In this document: positions 1-6,262 of the stretch, one piece after another
Layout of the letters: each line of letters begins with the position of its first letter
How positions within the stretch are numbered: position 1 is the first letter of the stretch
From: Candidatus Troglogloeales bacterium
GTDB taxonomy: Bacteria > Nitrospirota > Nitrospiria > SBBL01 > SBBT01
Length of the DNA: 13,844 nt
Assembly (NCBI GenBank): GCA_005239595.1
Contig: SBBT01000117.1
Span: 1-13,844, forward strand
Direction of reading: 5' to 3'
Notes under the pieces: model-generated
Database searches by the model: none
What the model was told of the DNA's origin: nothing
The model's input: only the letters and a program-made list of their open reading frames with translations
Translations under genes and position numbers: made by a program

Positions 1-222
1 GGATCGATTGGGGCAAGCTCATTCCCGTCGCGTGTCTGGAAAAACAAGGGAATGCCGGGTCATATGGGAGATCGACAAGTTACCGTAGAGGGTTTAGAGA
101 TCGCGCAGGTCTCTCCCGAGGAAAATCTCATTCTGGTGAAAGGGGCAGTGCCGGGAAGTCCCAAGACGGTGGTGGCCATTCGCAGGGCCAGAAGACAAAA
201 AAAGGTTCTGGTTGCTGGCTAA
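1..222 (+). CDS. rplC: 50S ribosomal protein L3, C-terminal part (cut by window start)
   Basis: Frame 1 is open from the first base to TAA at 220-222 and gives the last 73 residues of L3. L3 is an early-assembling 50S protein that binds 23S rRNA near the peptidyl transferase centre. The fragment begins GSIGASSFPSRVWK and continues with MPGHMGDRQVTVEGLEI and NLILVKGAVPGSP, all hallmarks of the conserved L3 barrel and C-terminus, and ends in a basic tail (RRARRQKK). About two thirds of the gene lies upstream of the window. It precedes rplD with a 22-nt gap, as in the S10 operon. The identification is secure; only the missing 5' part is unknown. Confidence 0.96.
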   Translation, partial: GSIGASSFPSRVWKNKGMPGHMGDRQVTVEGLEIAQVSPEENLILVKGAVPGSPKTVVAIRRARRQKKVLVAG

Positions 223-244
223 GGTGTCGTAAGGAGCAGAAGAG

Positions 245-889
245 ATGGCGCTGGAGGTTGAGGTAAAGAATCTCAAAAATGAGAAGGCGGGCATGCTGGT
301 GCTCAACGATTCCGTTTTTGGTTTAAGGCCCGCTTTGCCGCTCCTTCATGAGGCGGTGGTGATGCAATTGGCGTCCATGCGTCAGGGAACGGCGGCGACC
401 AAGACCCGCGGCCTCGTCAGTGGTAGTGGCAAGAAGCCCTGGAAACAAAAAGGGACGGGACGCGCGCGGGCGGGATCAAGCCGCTCTCCGGTTTGGAGAG
501 GGGGTGGGATCGTCTTTGGGCCACACCCGCGCCCTTATGGATATGCGATGCCCCAAAAGAAATCGAGAAAGGCCCTTCACATGGCTTTATCCGAAAAGGT
601 TCATGGGGGCAGCCTGATTGTTCTAGAGGCGATTGAGTTTGAAGAGGTAAAAACAAAATTGGTAGCGCGTCTTCTTAAGGAATTAAAGCTGGATGGGAAG
701 GTGCTGATGGTGACCTCGAAAGAGGATGGTGCCTTGATGCGGATGGTGAGAAACCTTCCCCATGTCCAGATCCTTGATATCCGACGGTTAAATGTTTACG
801 ACATTCTCCATGCAAAGTGGTTGGTTATCACGCGAGAAGATGTAGGAAAACTGACCGAAATTCTGGGGGACCATGAACAACCGGCATGA
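245..889 (+). CDS. rplD: 50S ribosomal protein L4
   Basis: Complete L4, 214 residues (E. coli 201). L4 binds 23S rRNA and sends an extended loop into the peptide exit tunnel; in E. coli it also represses the S10 operon. The loop signature is clear at about residues 55-88: KTRGLVSGSGKKPWKQKGTG, then SRSPVWRGGG and VFGPHPRPYGY. The ATG follows an AAGGAG Shine-Dalgarno at 231-236 with suitable spacing. The C-terminus (DVGKLTEILG) is a few residues longer than in E. coli. The end overlaps rplW by 17 nt, suggesting translational coupling. Whether L4 autoregulation exists here cannot be judged, because the operon leader is outside the window. Confidence 0.98.
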   Translation: MALEVEVKNLKNEKAGMLVLNDSVFGLRPALPLLHEAVVMQLASMRQGTAATKTRGLVSGSGKKPWKQKGTGRARAGSSRSPVWRGGGIVFGPHPRPYGYAMPQKKSRKALHMALSEKVHGGSLIVLEAIEFEEVKTKLVARLLKELKLDGKVLMVTSKEDGALMRMVRNLPHVQILDIRRLNVYDILHAKWLVITREDVGKLTEILGDHEQPA

Positions 890-1160
890 TTTAGTTATTC
901 GCCCTCTTTTGACCGAGAAGAGCACAACCTTGCGTGAGACGCACAACCAATATTGTTTTGAAGTCGTGCTTTGTGCTAATCGCAACGAGGTGAAAAAAGC
1001 TGTTGAAGCGACGTTGAATGTTAAGGTGGAAAAAGTTCGTATCTTGAATATGTCGGGCAAGGAAAAACGTCTCAATCGTTTTGTCGGGAGGCGTCCCGAT
1101 TGGAAGAAGGCAATCGTTACCTTAAAAAAAGGCGAAAAATTGCAGCTGTTTGAGGGATAG
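873..1160 (+). CDS. rplW: 50S ribosomal protein L23
   Basis: Complete L23, 95 residues, close to the usual 93-100. L23 sits at the exit of the peptide tunnel and is the docking site for trigger factor and the signal recognition particle. The N-terminal signature VIRPLLTEKST (residues 8-18) and the C-terminal WKKAIVTLKKGEKL are typical. The ATG lies inside the end of rplD (17-nt overlap), just after a G-rich GGGGGA at 865-870. That spacing is short, so initiation probably depends on ribosomes finishing rplD. The stop at 1158-1160 is 2 nt before the TTG of rplB. Confidence 0.97.
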   Translation: MNNRHDLVIRPLLTEKSTTLRETHNQYCFEVVLCANRNEVKKAVEATLNVKVEKVRILNMSGKEKRLNRFVGRRPDWKKAIVTLKKGEKLQLFEG

Positions 1161-1162
1161 AC

Positions 1163-1987
1163 TTGGGAATAAAAAATTACAGACCGACGTCGCCTGGCCG
1201 GCGTTCGATGATGGGGCTGACTTTCGATGAGATCACGAAGACTGCGCCCGAGAAACGTCTCGTTCGTTCCCTCCCCTCTTCCGGAGGCCGGAATAATCGC
1301 GGCAAGATGACGATCCGCCATCGCGGCGGGGGGCATAAGCGGGCTTATCGTCTGATCGATTTTAAGCGGGATAAGTTTGGTATTCCGGCGAAGGTGGCGT
1401 CGGTCGAATATGACCCAAACCGCTCTTCCAGAATTGCCCTTCTCTGGTATGCCGATGGGGAGAAGCGATATATTATTGCCCCGGAAGGTTTAAGCGTGGG
1501 AGATCAGGTGATGTCGGGGCCGAATGCAGATGTGAAGACGGCCAATGCCCTGCCGCTTTCTAATATTCCCGTTGGAAGCAGCATCCATAATATTGAGCTT
1601 AAAAAGGGAAAAGGGGGGCAGCTTGTAAGAAGCGCAGGCGCTGTTGCCCAGCTTATGGCGAAAGAAGGGGGCTGGGCCCAGATACGGTTGGGTTCCGGCG
1701 AGGTCCGGCGAATTCATGCCGAATGCATGGCAACCATCGGTCAGGTGGGGAATATTGATCATGGGAACTATTCTTACGGAAAGGCCGGAAGGTCGCGGTG
1801 GTTGGGACGGCGACCCCATGTTCGCGGGCTTGCGATGAATCCGGTGGATCATCCGCATGGCGGCGGAGAAGGAAAATCGGGCCAGGGAAATCCGCATCCT
1901 GTTTCGCCATGGGGGCAGCTTGCCAAGGGATACAAGACCAGAAGAAGAAAATACACGGACGCCTTTATTGTTAGGCGGAGAAACTAG
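1163..1987 (+). CDS. rplB: 50S ribosomal protein L2
   Basis: Complete L2, 274 residues (E. coli 273). L2 is one of the most conserved 50S proteins and is needed for subunit association and an active peptidyl transferase centre. The start is TTG: it gives the canonical N-terminus MGIKNYRPTSPGRR and has GAGGGA at 1152-1157, 5 nt upstream, inside the end of rplW. Other marks are the basic rRNA-binding stretch IRHRGGGHKRAYRLIDFKR (51-69) and NPVDHPHGGGEGKS (226-239), whose H230 probably matches the functionally important E. coli His229. The C-terminus is the usual lysine/arginine-rich tail. There is nothing aberrant except the rare start codon. Confidence 0.98.
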   Translation: MGIKNYRPTSPGRRSMMGLTFDEITKTAPEKRLVRSLPSSGGRNNRGKMTIRHRGGGHKRAYRLIDFKRDKFGIPAKVASVEYDPNRSSRIALLWYADGEKRYIIAPEGLSVGDQVMSGPNADVKTANALPLSNIPVGSSIHNIELKKGKGGQLVRSAGAVAQLMAKEGGWAQIRLGSGEVRRIHAECMATIGQVGNIDHGNYSYGKAGRSRWLGRRPHVRGLAMNPVDHPHGGGEGKSGQGNPHPVSPWGQLAKGYKTRRRKYTDAFIVRRRN

Positions 1988-1995
1988 AGGGTTAT

Positions 1996-2283
1996 ATGCC
2001 AAGGTCTGTGAGTAAGGGGCCATTTGTTGATGTCTCGTTGGCCGAAAAGATTGAAAAGATGAATAAGGGTGGTGATAAGAAAATGATCAAGACATGGTCT
2101 CGACGTTCTACCATAACGCCGGAGATGATTGGTCACACCATCGCTGTCCATAATGGAAAGAAGTTTATCCCTGTTTATCTGACGGAAAACATGGTTGGTC
2201 ACAAATTGGGTGAATTCTCCGCAACGCGATTTTTTAAAGGGCATGGGTCGGTGAAATCGGATAAAGCTGTCCCGTTAAAGTAA
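1996..2283 (+). CDS. rpsS: 30S ribosomal protein S19
   Basis: Complete S19, 95 residues (E. coli 92). S19 is in the 30S head, pairs with S13, and contacts the A-site region and the 50S. The start MPRSVSKGPFVD is canonical for the family and follows a GAGGG at 1987-1991. TWSRRSTITPEMIGHTIAVHNGK (about 34-56) and the VGHKLGEFSATR segment are the family signatures. It lies 8 nt after rplB. Its stop TAA directly abuts a GTG at 2284, a possible but less likely start of rplV. Confidence 0.98.
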   Translation: MPRSVSKGPFVDVSLAEKIEKMNKGGDKKMIKTWSRRSTITPEMIGHTIAVHNGKKFIPVYLTENMVGHKLGEFSATRFFKGHGSVKSDKAVPLK

Positions 2284-2292
2284 GTGGGGGAG

Positions 2293-2688
2293 ATGGAAGC
2301 AAAAGCAATCTTAAGATATGTTCGCGTGGCACCGAGGAAGGCCCGATTGGTGGTTGACCTGATTCGTGGAAAGGGCGTGGCCCAAGCGCTCGGTATTCTA
2401 AAGTTTACGCCGCGTCATGCCGCCCTGGTGGTTGAGAAAGTCTTAAAGTCGGCTGTGGCGAACGCCTCGCAGAAAGAAATGGGCGATGTGGACGAGCTTT
2501 GGATATCCAAGGTGTGTGTGGATGTGGGGCCGACGATGAAGCGGGTTAAGCCGAGGGCAATGGGGAGGTCCAATACCATTCGAAAGCGGATGAGCCATAT
2601 TACTATCGCGCTATCCGGGAAAGCCGATCCGGCCGAACCGAAGGATAAAAAACGTGGCAGAGCGGCGCAATCAGGTGGGGGAAAGTAA
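2293..2688 (+). CDS. rplV: 50S ribosomal protein L22
   Basis: L22, 131 residues from the chosen ATG. L22 lines the peptide exit tunnel with its long beta hairpin and contacts all 23S rRNA domains. MEAKAILRYVRVAPRKARLV matches the canonical start; the basic loop KRVKPRAMGRSNTIRKRMSHITI forms the tunnel hairpin. An in-frame GTG at 2284, directly after the rpsS stop, would add three residues (MGE). I prefer 2293 by homology, although the G-rich GTGGGGGAG lies unusually close to it. About 20 residues follow the usual family end (SGKADPAEPKDKKRGRAAQ...), a charged, low-complexity tail likely to be exposed on the ribosome surface. The end overlaps rpsC by 1 nt (TAATG). Confidence 0.95.
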   Translation: MEAKAILRYVRVAPRKARLVVDLIRGKGVAQALGILKFTPRHAALVVEKVLKSAVANASQKEMGDVDELWISKVCVDVGPTMKRVKPRAMGRSNTIRKRMSHITIALSGKADPAEPKDKKRGRAAQSGGGK

Positions 2689-3365
2689 TGGGTCAAAAAG
2701 TTCATCCAATCGGGTTTAGGCTGGGTTACATTAAGACTTGGACCTCTCGATGGTTTGCGCAAAAAGATTATGCCAAGTTTCTTCACGAGGACCTGGCGAT
2801 GCGCAAGATCGTGAAAAAGAAGCTCTATCACGCCGGCGTTTCTCGGGTTGAGATTGAGCGTTCCGGAAACCAGATCAGAATCATCATTTATACGCCCAAG
2901 CCTGGCATTATCATCGGAAGAAAAGGGGCGGAGGTCGATAAGCTGAAATCCGATCTGGAGGCGATGGCGAAGCGGCAGGTCTATATTAACATTAAAGAGA
3001 TCAAGAAACCGGAGTTGGACGCCCAGCTGGTGGCTGAAAATATTGCGATGCAGTTGGAAAAGCGGGTTGCATACCGGCGCGCTATGAAGAAGGCGGTTGC
3101 CTCCTCCCTGAGACTGGGGGCGCTGGGGATTAAGATCTACTGCGCGGGTCGGCTGGCGGGTGCCGAAATTGCCAGAACAGAATGGTATCGAGAGGGGAAG
3201 GTGCCGCTCCACACCTTGCGGGCGAATATCGACTTTGGTCTGGCAGAGGCGGCAACCACAACCGGACAAATTGGCGTAAAGGTTTGGATTTATCTTGGCG
3301 ATGTTCTTACAACGCAGGCCGTTGCCGAAAGTGAGGATCTCATTGCAGTGGGCGAGAGGCAGTAG
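2688..3365 (+). CDS. rpsC: 30S ribosomal protein S3
   Basis: Complete S3, 225 residues (E. coli 233). S3 sits at the mRNA entry side of the 30S head and contributes to mRNA helicase activity with S4 and S5. MGQKVHPIGFRLGYIKTW is the family start. A type II KH domain is recognisable by GIIIGRKG at 73-80. The C-terminal domain carries LGALGIKIYCAGRLAGAEIAR and ANIDFGLAEA. The ATG overlaps the rplV stop, with AGGTGGGGGA just upstream. The stop TAG overlaps the GTG of rplP by 1 nt, so rplV, rpsC and rplP form a chain of coupled genes. Confidence 0.98.
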   Translation: MGQKVHPIGFRLGYIKTWTSRWFAQKDYAKFLHEDLAMRKIVKKKLYHAGVSRVEIERSGNQIRIIIYTPKPGIIIGRKGAEVDKLKSDLEAMAKRQVYINIKEIKKPELDAQLVAENIAMQLEKRVAYRRAMKKAVASSLRLGALGIKIYCAGRLAGAEIARTEWYREGKVPLHTLRANIDFGLAEAATTTGQIGVKVWIYLGDVLTTQAVAESEDLIAVGERQ

Positions 3366-3778
3366 TGTTATCTCCCAAGAAAGTTAAATATCGAAAGAAG
3401 ATGAAGGGCCGGATGAATGGAAAGGCTTACCGGGGTTCCGCTCTAAGCTTTGGCGAGTTCGGTCTGAAGGCGATGGAGCCGGGTTGGATTACGGCTAGGC
3501 AGATTGAGGCCGCGAGAATTGCCATGACGCGGTTCGTGAAGCGTGGCGGGAAAATATGGATACGGATTTTTCCGGACAAGCCGATCACCAAAAAACCGGC
3601 GGAAACCCGCATGGGTAAGGGCAAAGGGGTTCCAGAGTATTGGGTGTCAGTTGTGAAATCAGGCCGGATGATATACGAGATAGACGGGGTGACGCAGGAT
3701 GTGGCCAAAGAGGCCTTTCGGCTCGCCGCATATAAACTTCCAATCTCGACGCAATTTGTAATGCGGGGAGAATCGTAA
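3365..3778 (+). CDS. rplP: 50S ribosomal protein L16
   Basis: Complete L16, 137 residues (E. coli 136). L16 is assembled late and helps position A-site tRNA and organise the central protuberance. The GTG start overlaps the rpsC stop and has GAGAGG at 3354-3359. It yields the canonical MLSPKKVKYRKKMKGRMNG. Other signatures are GWITARQIEAARIAMTR and PDKPITKKPAETRMGKGKG. The arginine of RMGKGKG corresponds to the residue hydroxylated in E. coli L16; whether that happens here is unknown. The stop TAA directly abuts the ATG of rpmC. Confidence 0.98.
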   Translation: MLSPKKVKYRKKMKGRMNGKAYRGSALSFGEFGLKAMEPGWITARQIEAARIAMTRFVKRGGKIWIRIFPDKPITKKPAETRMGKGKGVPEYWVSVVKSGRMIYEIDGVTQDVAKEAFRLAAYKLPISTQFVMRGES

Positions 3779-3970
3779 ATGAAGGGGAATCCGCTCAAAG
3801 ATTTGTCGCCGGAAGAGCTCCTTGAAAAAGAGAAGGCCTTAAGGAAAGAGCTGTTTAATCTCCGTTTCCAAAAGGTGACTGGACATGTTGAAAATCCAAG
3901 CCGGATACGGCAGGTCAGACGGGATATCGCCCGCGTTTTGACGGCTCTTGCGATGGAAAAGAGTCCTTAA
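3779..3970 (+). CDS. rpmC: 50S ribosomal protein L29
   Basis: Complete L29, 63 residues, the usual length. L29 is a small two-helix protein beside L23 at the tunnel exit, where chaperones and targeting factors bind. The pattern LKDLSPEELLEKEKALRKEL followed by FNLRFQKVTGHVENPSRIRQVRRDIARVLT is typical. The start follows GGGGAG at 3765-3770, inside the end of rplP. An upstream ATG in another frame at 3948, within the rpmC 3' end, has been discounted as the start of rpsQ. Confidence 0.96.
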   Translation: MKGNPLKDLSPEELLEKEKALRKELFNLRFQKVTGHVENPSRIRQVRRDIARVLTALAMEKSP

Positions 3971-3973
3971 GAT

Positions 3974-3980
3974 AGGGGAA
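3974..3980 (+). promoter_or_regulatory. Ribosome binding site deciding the rpsQ start
   Basis: AGGGGAA lies 3 nt before the ATG at 3984. It supports that ATG over the in-frame ATG at 3948, which would add 12 residues and overlap rpmC. Confidence 0.7.
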
Positions 3981-3983
3981 GTC

Positions 3984-4259
3984 ATGTTAAAGAAGCGAAA
4001 AGAATTCCGTGGCCGCGTGGTCAGTGACAAAATGGATAAAACCGTTGTGGTTGCGATCGACCGGACCGTGAAAGATCCGGAGTATGGAAAGTATTTAAAG
4101 CGGACGAGCAAGTTCATGGCGCACGATGAAAAGAACGAATGCCGTGTGGGAGATCGGGTAAAACTGATTGCGACGCGACCTTTGAGTGCAAGGAAGAGAT
4201 GGTCTGTTGTGGAAATTGTGGAACGTGCAAAGAAATCCGAGCCGGAGGATCCCCGGTAA
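3984..4259 (+). CDS. rpsQ: 30S ribosomal protein S17
   Basis: S17, 91 residues from the chosen ATG (E. coli 84, B. subtilis 87). S17 is a primary 16S rRNA binder with an OB fold in the 30S body. KEFRGRVVSDKMDKTVVVAIDR and the later YLKRTSKFMAHDEKN, VGDRVKLIATRPLSARKRW are diagnostic. The frame is open further upstream to ATG 3948, but those 12 residues have no family counterpart and the Shine-Dalgarno sits before 3984. It is the last gene of the S10 group. The 33-nt gap to rplN contains no clear promoter or terminator. Confidence 0.95.
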   Translation: MLKKRKEFRGRVVSDKMDKTVVVAIDRTVKDPEYGKYLKRTSKFMAHDEKNECRVGDRVKLIATRPLSARKRWSVVEIVERAKKSEPEDPR

Positions 4260-4292
4260 AACAAGCTATTTTTATTCACGGGTTCAAGGGAG

Positions 4293-4661
4293 ATGGTGCA
4301 AATATATACAATGCTGGATGTGGCCGATAATTCCGGGGCGAAACGGGTGATGTGCTTTCATGTAGTGGGTGGATCTAGGAGGCGCTACGCTGGCCTGGGC
4401 GATGTGATTGTGGCGACCGTCAAGGAGGCGGTACCGCAGGGGAGCGTCAAAAAAGGCGAGGTGGTCAAGGCGGTGGTGGTGAGGACCGCCAAGGAAGTTC
4501 GGAGAGGCGACGGTTCCTACATCAAGTTTGATCGGAATGCGGCTGTCTTAATCAATGCCCAGGGGGAGCCGATTGGAACGCGAATTTTCGGTCCCGTCGC
4601 CAGAGAACTTCGCTGGAAGAAATTTACGAAAATTATCTCCCTTGCCCCGGAGGTCTTGTAA
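4293..4661 (+). CDS. rplN: 50S ribosomal protein L14
   Basis: Complete L14, 122 residues, the family norm. L14 lies on the 50S interface side, forms an intersubunit bridge with 16S rRNA and is the site where silencing factor RsfS binds. MVQIYTMLDVADNSGAKRVMC is the canonical start. VGGSRRRYAGLGDVI, KKGEVVKAVVVRT, IGTRIFGPVARELR and the end IISLAPEVL are all in place. AAGGGAG sits immediately before the ATG, unusually close; a GTG codon directly follows the ATG and would have better spacing. This is the conventional first gene of the spc operon. Confidence 0.98.
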   Translation: MVQIYTMLDVADNSGAKRVMCFHVVGGSRRRYAGLGDVIVATVKEAVPQGSVKKGEVVKAVVVRTAKEVRRGDGSYIKFDRNAAVLINAQGEPIGTRIFGPVARELRWKKFTKIISLAPEVL

Positions 4662-4663
4662 AA

Positions 4664-5008
4664 ATGGGTGCGGCCGTGATGAATATCCGGGTCAGGAAGG
4701 GGGATTTGGTTCGCGTGATATCCGGGAAGGAAAAGGGGAAGGAAGGAAAGGTCTTGCGCGTCTTTCCAGAAAAAGCGGCTGTGGTGGTTGAGCGATTGAA
4801 CATCTACAAAAAACACACGAAGCCGAATCAAAAGAATACCAGAGGGGGAGTTCTGGAGTTGGAAGGGAAAATCCACGTTTCCAATGTCATGGTGGTTTGC
4901 GGCCAATGCAATCGGCCGACGCGTTTGGGGGCAAAGATTTTATCCGATGGGAAGAAGTTGCGAGTCTGCAAACGTTGTGGCGAGGGTATAGACCATGAAA
5001 ACCGTTAA
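4664..5008 (+). CDS. rplX: 50S ribosomal protein L24 with two CxxC motifs
   Basis: Complete L24, 114 residues (E. coli 104). L24 is an early 50S assembly initiator with a KOW motif near the tunnel exit. The KOW region reads VRKGDLVRVISGKEKGKEGKV (10-30), followed by NIYKKHTKPNQKN and GGVLELEGKIHVSNVM. The C-terminal half carries C79-G-Q-C82 and C102-K-R-C105, a probable four-cysteine zinc site where E. coli L24 has none. GGAGG at 4649-4653 supports ATG 4664; the alternative ATG 4679 would remove five residues (MGAAV) but lacks a good binding site. The gene begins 2 nt after rplN and overlaps rplE by 14 nt. Confidence 0.95.
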   Translation: MGAAVMNIRVRKGDLVRVISGKEKGKEGKVLRVFPEKAAVVVERLNIYKKHTKPNQKNTRGGVLELEGKIHVSNVMVVCGQCNRPTRLGAKILSDGKKLRVCKRCGEGIDHENR

Positions 5009-5573
5009 GATCCCAACGTTAAGAGAACGCTACTTAAACGATGTCGTTCCCGCGATGATCAAACAATTCGGGTATAAGAACAGAATGCAGATTCCCGTAC
5101 CTGAGAAGGTCATCATCAATGTCGGCATGGGGGAGGCGATATCCAATGCAAAAATGCTGGATGCCGCGGTAAAGGAATTGTCACAGATTAGCGGCCAGAA
5201 ACCGGTGATCACGAAGGCGAAAAAGTCGATTTCCGGATTTAAACTAAGACAGGGAATGGCGATTGGTTGCAAGGTAACCCTGCGAAGGACGAGGATGTAT
5301 GAGTTTTTAGAGCGCCTCCTGCACGTCGCTTTGCCAAGGATTCGAGATTTTAGAGGTATTTCCCCCAAAGGATTTGATGGCAAGGGAAACTATACGCTAG
5401 GAATTAAAGAGCAGTTGATTTTTCCCGAAGTTTCCTATGATGACATCCTGGCTGTCCATGGGATGGATATTACCATCGTTACGACGGCGTGTAACGACAA
5501 GGAGGGCGCTGCCCTTTTAAAGTATTTGGGATTCCCATTCCGGACGCAAAGGGAGGATCATTCCCCTGCATGA
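4995..5573 (+). CDS. rplE: 50S ribosomal protein L5
   Basis: Complete L5, 192 residues (E. coli 179). L5 binds 5S rRNA with L18, forms part of the central protuberance and contacts P-site tRNA. Family signatures are PEKVIINVGMGEA (about 36-48), GQKPVITKAKKSISGFKLRQGMAIGCKVTLR, LPRIRDFRGI and FPEVSYDDI. The ATG overlaps the end of rplX and has GAGGG at 4982-4986, 8 nt upstream. After the conserved end (KYLGFPFR) there is a short extra tail TQREDHSPA. In E. coli, S8 represses this operon near the rplX-rplE junction; I could not recognise an S8-site mimic here. Confidence 0.97.
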   Translation: MKTVKIPTLRERYLNDVVPAMIKQFGYKNRMQIPVPEKVIINVGMGEAISNAKMLDAAVKELSQISGQKPVITKAKKSISGFKLRQGMAIGCKVTLRRTRMYEFLERLLHVALPRIRDFRGISPKGFDGKGNYTLGIKEQLIFPEVSYDDILAVHGMDITIVTTACNDKEGAALLKYLGFPFRTQREDHSPA

Positions 5574-5598
5574 ACGGTATGGGCCTAAACGGTATGGG
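5573..5598 (+). repeat. Short direct repeat in the rplE-rpsN gap
   Basis: The 11-mer AACGGTATGGG occurs at 5573-5583 and again at 5588-5598, a period of 15 nt. It begins at the last base of the rplE stop and ends just before the rpsN ribosome binding site. It could be a small tandem duplication; no function can be assigned. Confidence 0.75.
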
Positions 5599-5604
5599 GA
5601 TGAT

Positions 5605-5611
5605 AAAGGAG
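5605..5611 (+). promoter_or_regulatory. Ribosome binding site for the TTG start of rpsN
   Basis: AAAGGAG lies 7 nt before TTG 5619. No in-frame ATG gives a family-like N-terminus, so this strong site decides the TTG start. Confidence 0.8.
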
Positions 5612-5618
5612 TTAAAGT

Positions 5619-5804
5619 TTGGCTAAGAAATCTCTGATTGCGAAATGCAAGAGGGAACCTAAGTTTCCGGTTCGATCGTATCATCGCTGCCTGTTATGTG
5701 GAAGAACGGGGGGCTACTTAAGGAAATTTTCCATGTGCCGGATTTGCTTCCGGGCGCTTTCCCTGAAAGGCGAGATTCCAGGAGTGATTAAGTCGAGCTG
5801 GTAG
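5619..5804 (+). CDS. rpsN: 30S ribosomal protein S14, zinc-binding short type
   Basis: Complete short S14, 61 residues, the standard length of the zinc-containing form (E. coli's zinc-free form is about 100). S14 is in the 30S head beside S10 and S19. The zinc site is C24-L-L-C27 and C40-R-I-C43. The end CFRALSLKGEIPGVIKSSW is typical of the family. The start is TTG, giving MAKKSLIAKCKR, with a strong AAAGGAG 7 nt upstream. The gene is followed by a 55-nt gap with a hairpin before rpsH. The name rpsZ is also used for this form. Confidence 0.97.
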   Translation: MAKKSLIAKCKREPKFPVRSYHRCLLCGRTGGYLRKFSMCRICFRALSLKGEIPGVIKSSW

Positions 5805-5805
5805 G

Positions 5806-5822
5806 CCTCTTTTCTAAAGAGG
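5806..5822 (+). promoter_or_regulatory. Small perfect hairpin after rpsN
   Basis: CCTCTTT (5806-5812) and AAAGAGG (5816-5822) form a 7-bp stem with a 3-nt loop, starting 2 nt after the rpsN stop. Only a TTTT at 5827-5830 follows, after GGACG-type bases, so it is a poor intrinsic terminator. It is more likely a processing, stability or attenuation element in the message, if it has any role. Confidence 0.5.
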
Positions 5823-5838
5823 GACGTTTTGGCATGAT

Positions 5839-5850
5839 TTTTATATAAAA
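5839..5850. other. AT-rich 12-bp palindrome upstream of rpsH
   Basis: TTTTATATAAAA is a perfect palindrome ending at the rpsH ribosome binding site. TTGGCA at 5829-5834 resembles a -35 box, but it is only about 7 nt from the AT-rich block, too close for a sigma-70 promoter. An AT-rich, unstructured translation start region is the simplest reading. Confidence 0.4.
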
Positions 5851-5853
5851 GGA
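5847..5853 (+). promoter_or_regulatory. Ribosome binding site deciding the rpsH start
   Basis: AAAAGGA is 6 nt before ATG 5860 but directly abuts the in-frame TTG 5854, so it favours the ATG. Confidence 0.75.
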
Positions 5854-5859
5854 TTGGAT

Positions 5860-6252
5860 ATGACAGACCCGATTGCGGATATGTTGACGAGAATTCGAAA
5901 TGCTGTTTTACGAAGGCATGCGTTTGTCTTGGTCCCCGTGTCTAAAATAAAGCTGGAGATCGCCCGTATTTTGCGGGAAGAGGGTTTTATCCGGCATTAT
6001 AAAGTGGTGACAGCAGAGAAGAAGAGCGCGTTAAAGATTGCGTTGAAATACGTCGATGGCGAAGAATCTGTGATTGCTGGTTTAAAGCGCATCAGCACTC
6101 CCGGACGGCGGATTTATGTGAAAAACGACGCGATCCCTGCCGTTTGTGGTGGGTTAGGCGTCGCTATTCTCTCCACCTCCAAGGGGATAATGACGGGTAA
6201 GCAATCGCGTAAAATCAAGGTGGGGGGGGAACTCCTCTGTCATGTTTGGTAG
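5860..6252 (+). CDS. rpsH: 30S ribosomal protein S8
   Basis: S8, 130 residues, equal to E. coli. S8 binds the central domain of 16S rRNA, is essential for platform assembly, and in E. coli is the spc operon repressor. MTDPIADMLTRIRNAV is the canonical start. SKIKLEIARILREEGFI and the C-terminal rRNA-binding motif ILSTSKGIMTGKQSRK are present, with the usual VGGELLCHVW ending. An in-frame TTG at 5854 would add MD; ATG 5860 matches both family and ribosome binding site spacing. A run of eight G (6222-6229) near the end encodes the V-G-G of the terminus. Confidence 0.97.
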   Translation: MTDPIADMLTRIRNAVLRRHAFVLVPVSKIKLEIARILREEGFIRHYKVVTAEKKSALKIALKYVDGEESVIAGLKRISTPGRRIYVKNDAIPAVCGGLGVAILSTSKGIMTGKQSRKIKVGGELLCHVW

Positions 6253-6262
6253 GGTGTAATTA

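Noticed and set aside
788..1336. Minus-strand open frame opposite rplD, rplW and rplB
   Set aside because: Shadow of three confident genes; low-complexity translation.
2415..3269. Long minus-strand open frame (284 codons) opposite rplV and rpsC
   Set aside because: It lies wholly opposite two certain ribosomal protein genes, has no recognisable domain, and is explained by the codon bias of the plus strand.
3948..3983. Longer N-terminus for S17 starting at ATG 3948
   Set aside because: Overlaps the end of rpmC; the ribosome binding site AGGGGAA precedes ATG 3984, which matches the family length.
5806..5830. Rho-independent terminator after rpsN
   Set aside because: The 7-bp stem is AT-rich and is not directly followed by a U-tract; termination in mid-operon would also silence essential genes downstream.
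5829..5847. TTGGCA and TATATA as a promoter before rpsH
   Set aside because: Only about 7 nt separates the two hexamers, incompatible with sigma-70 spacing.
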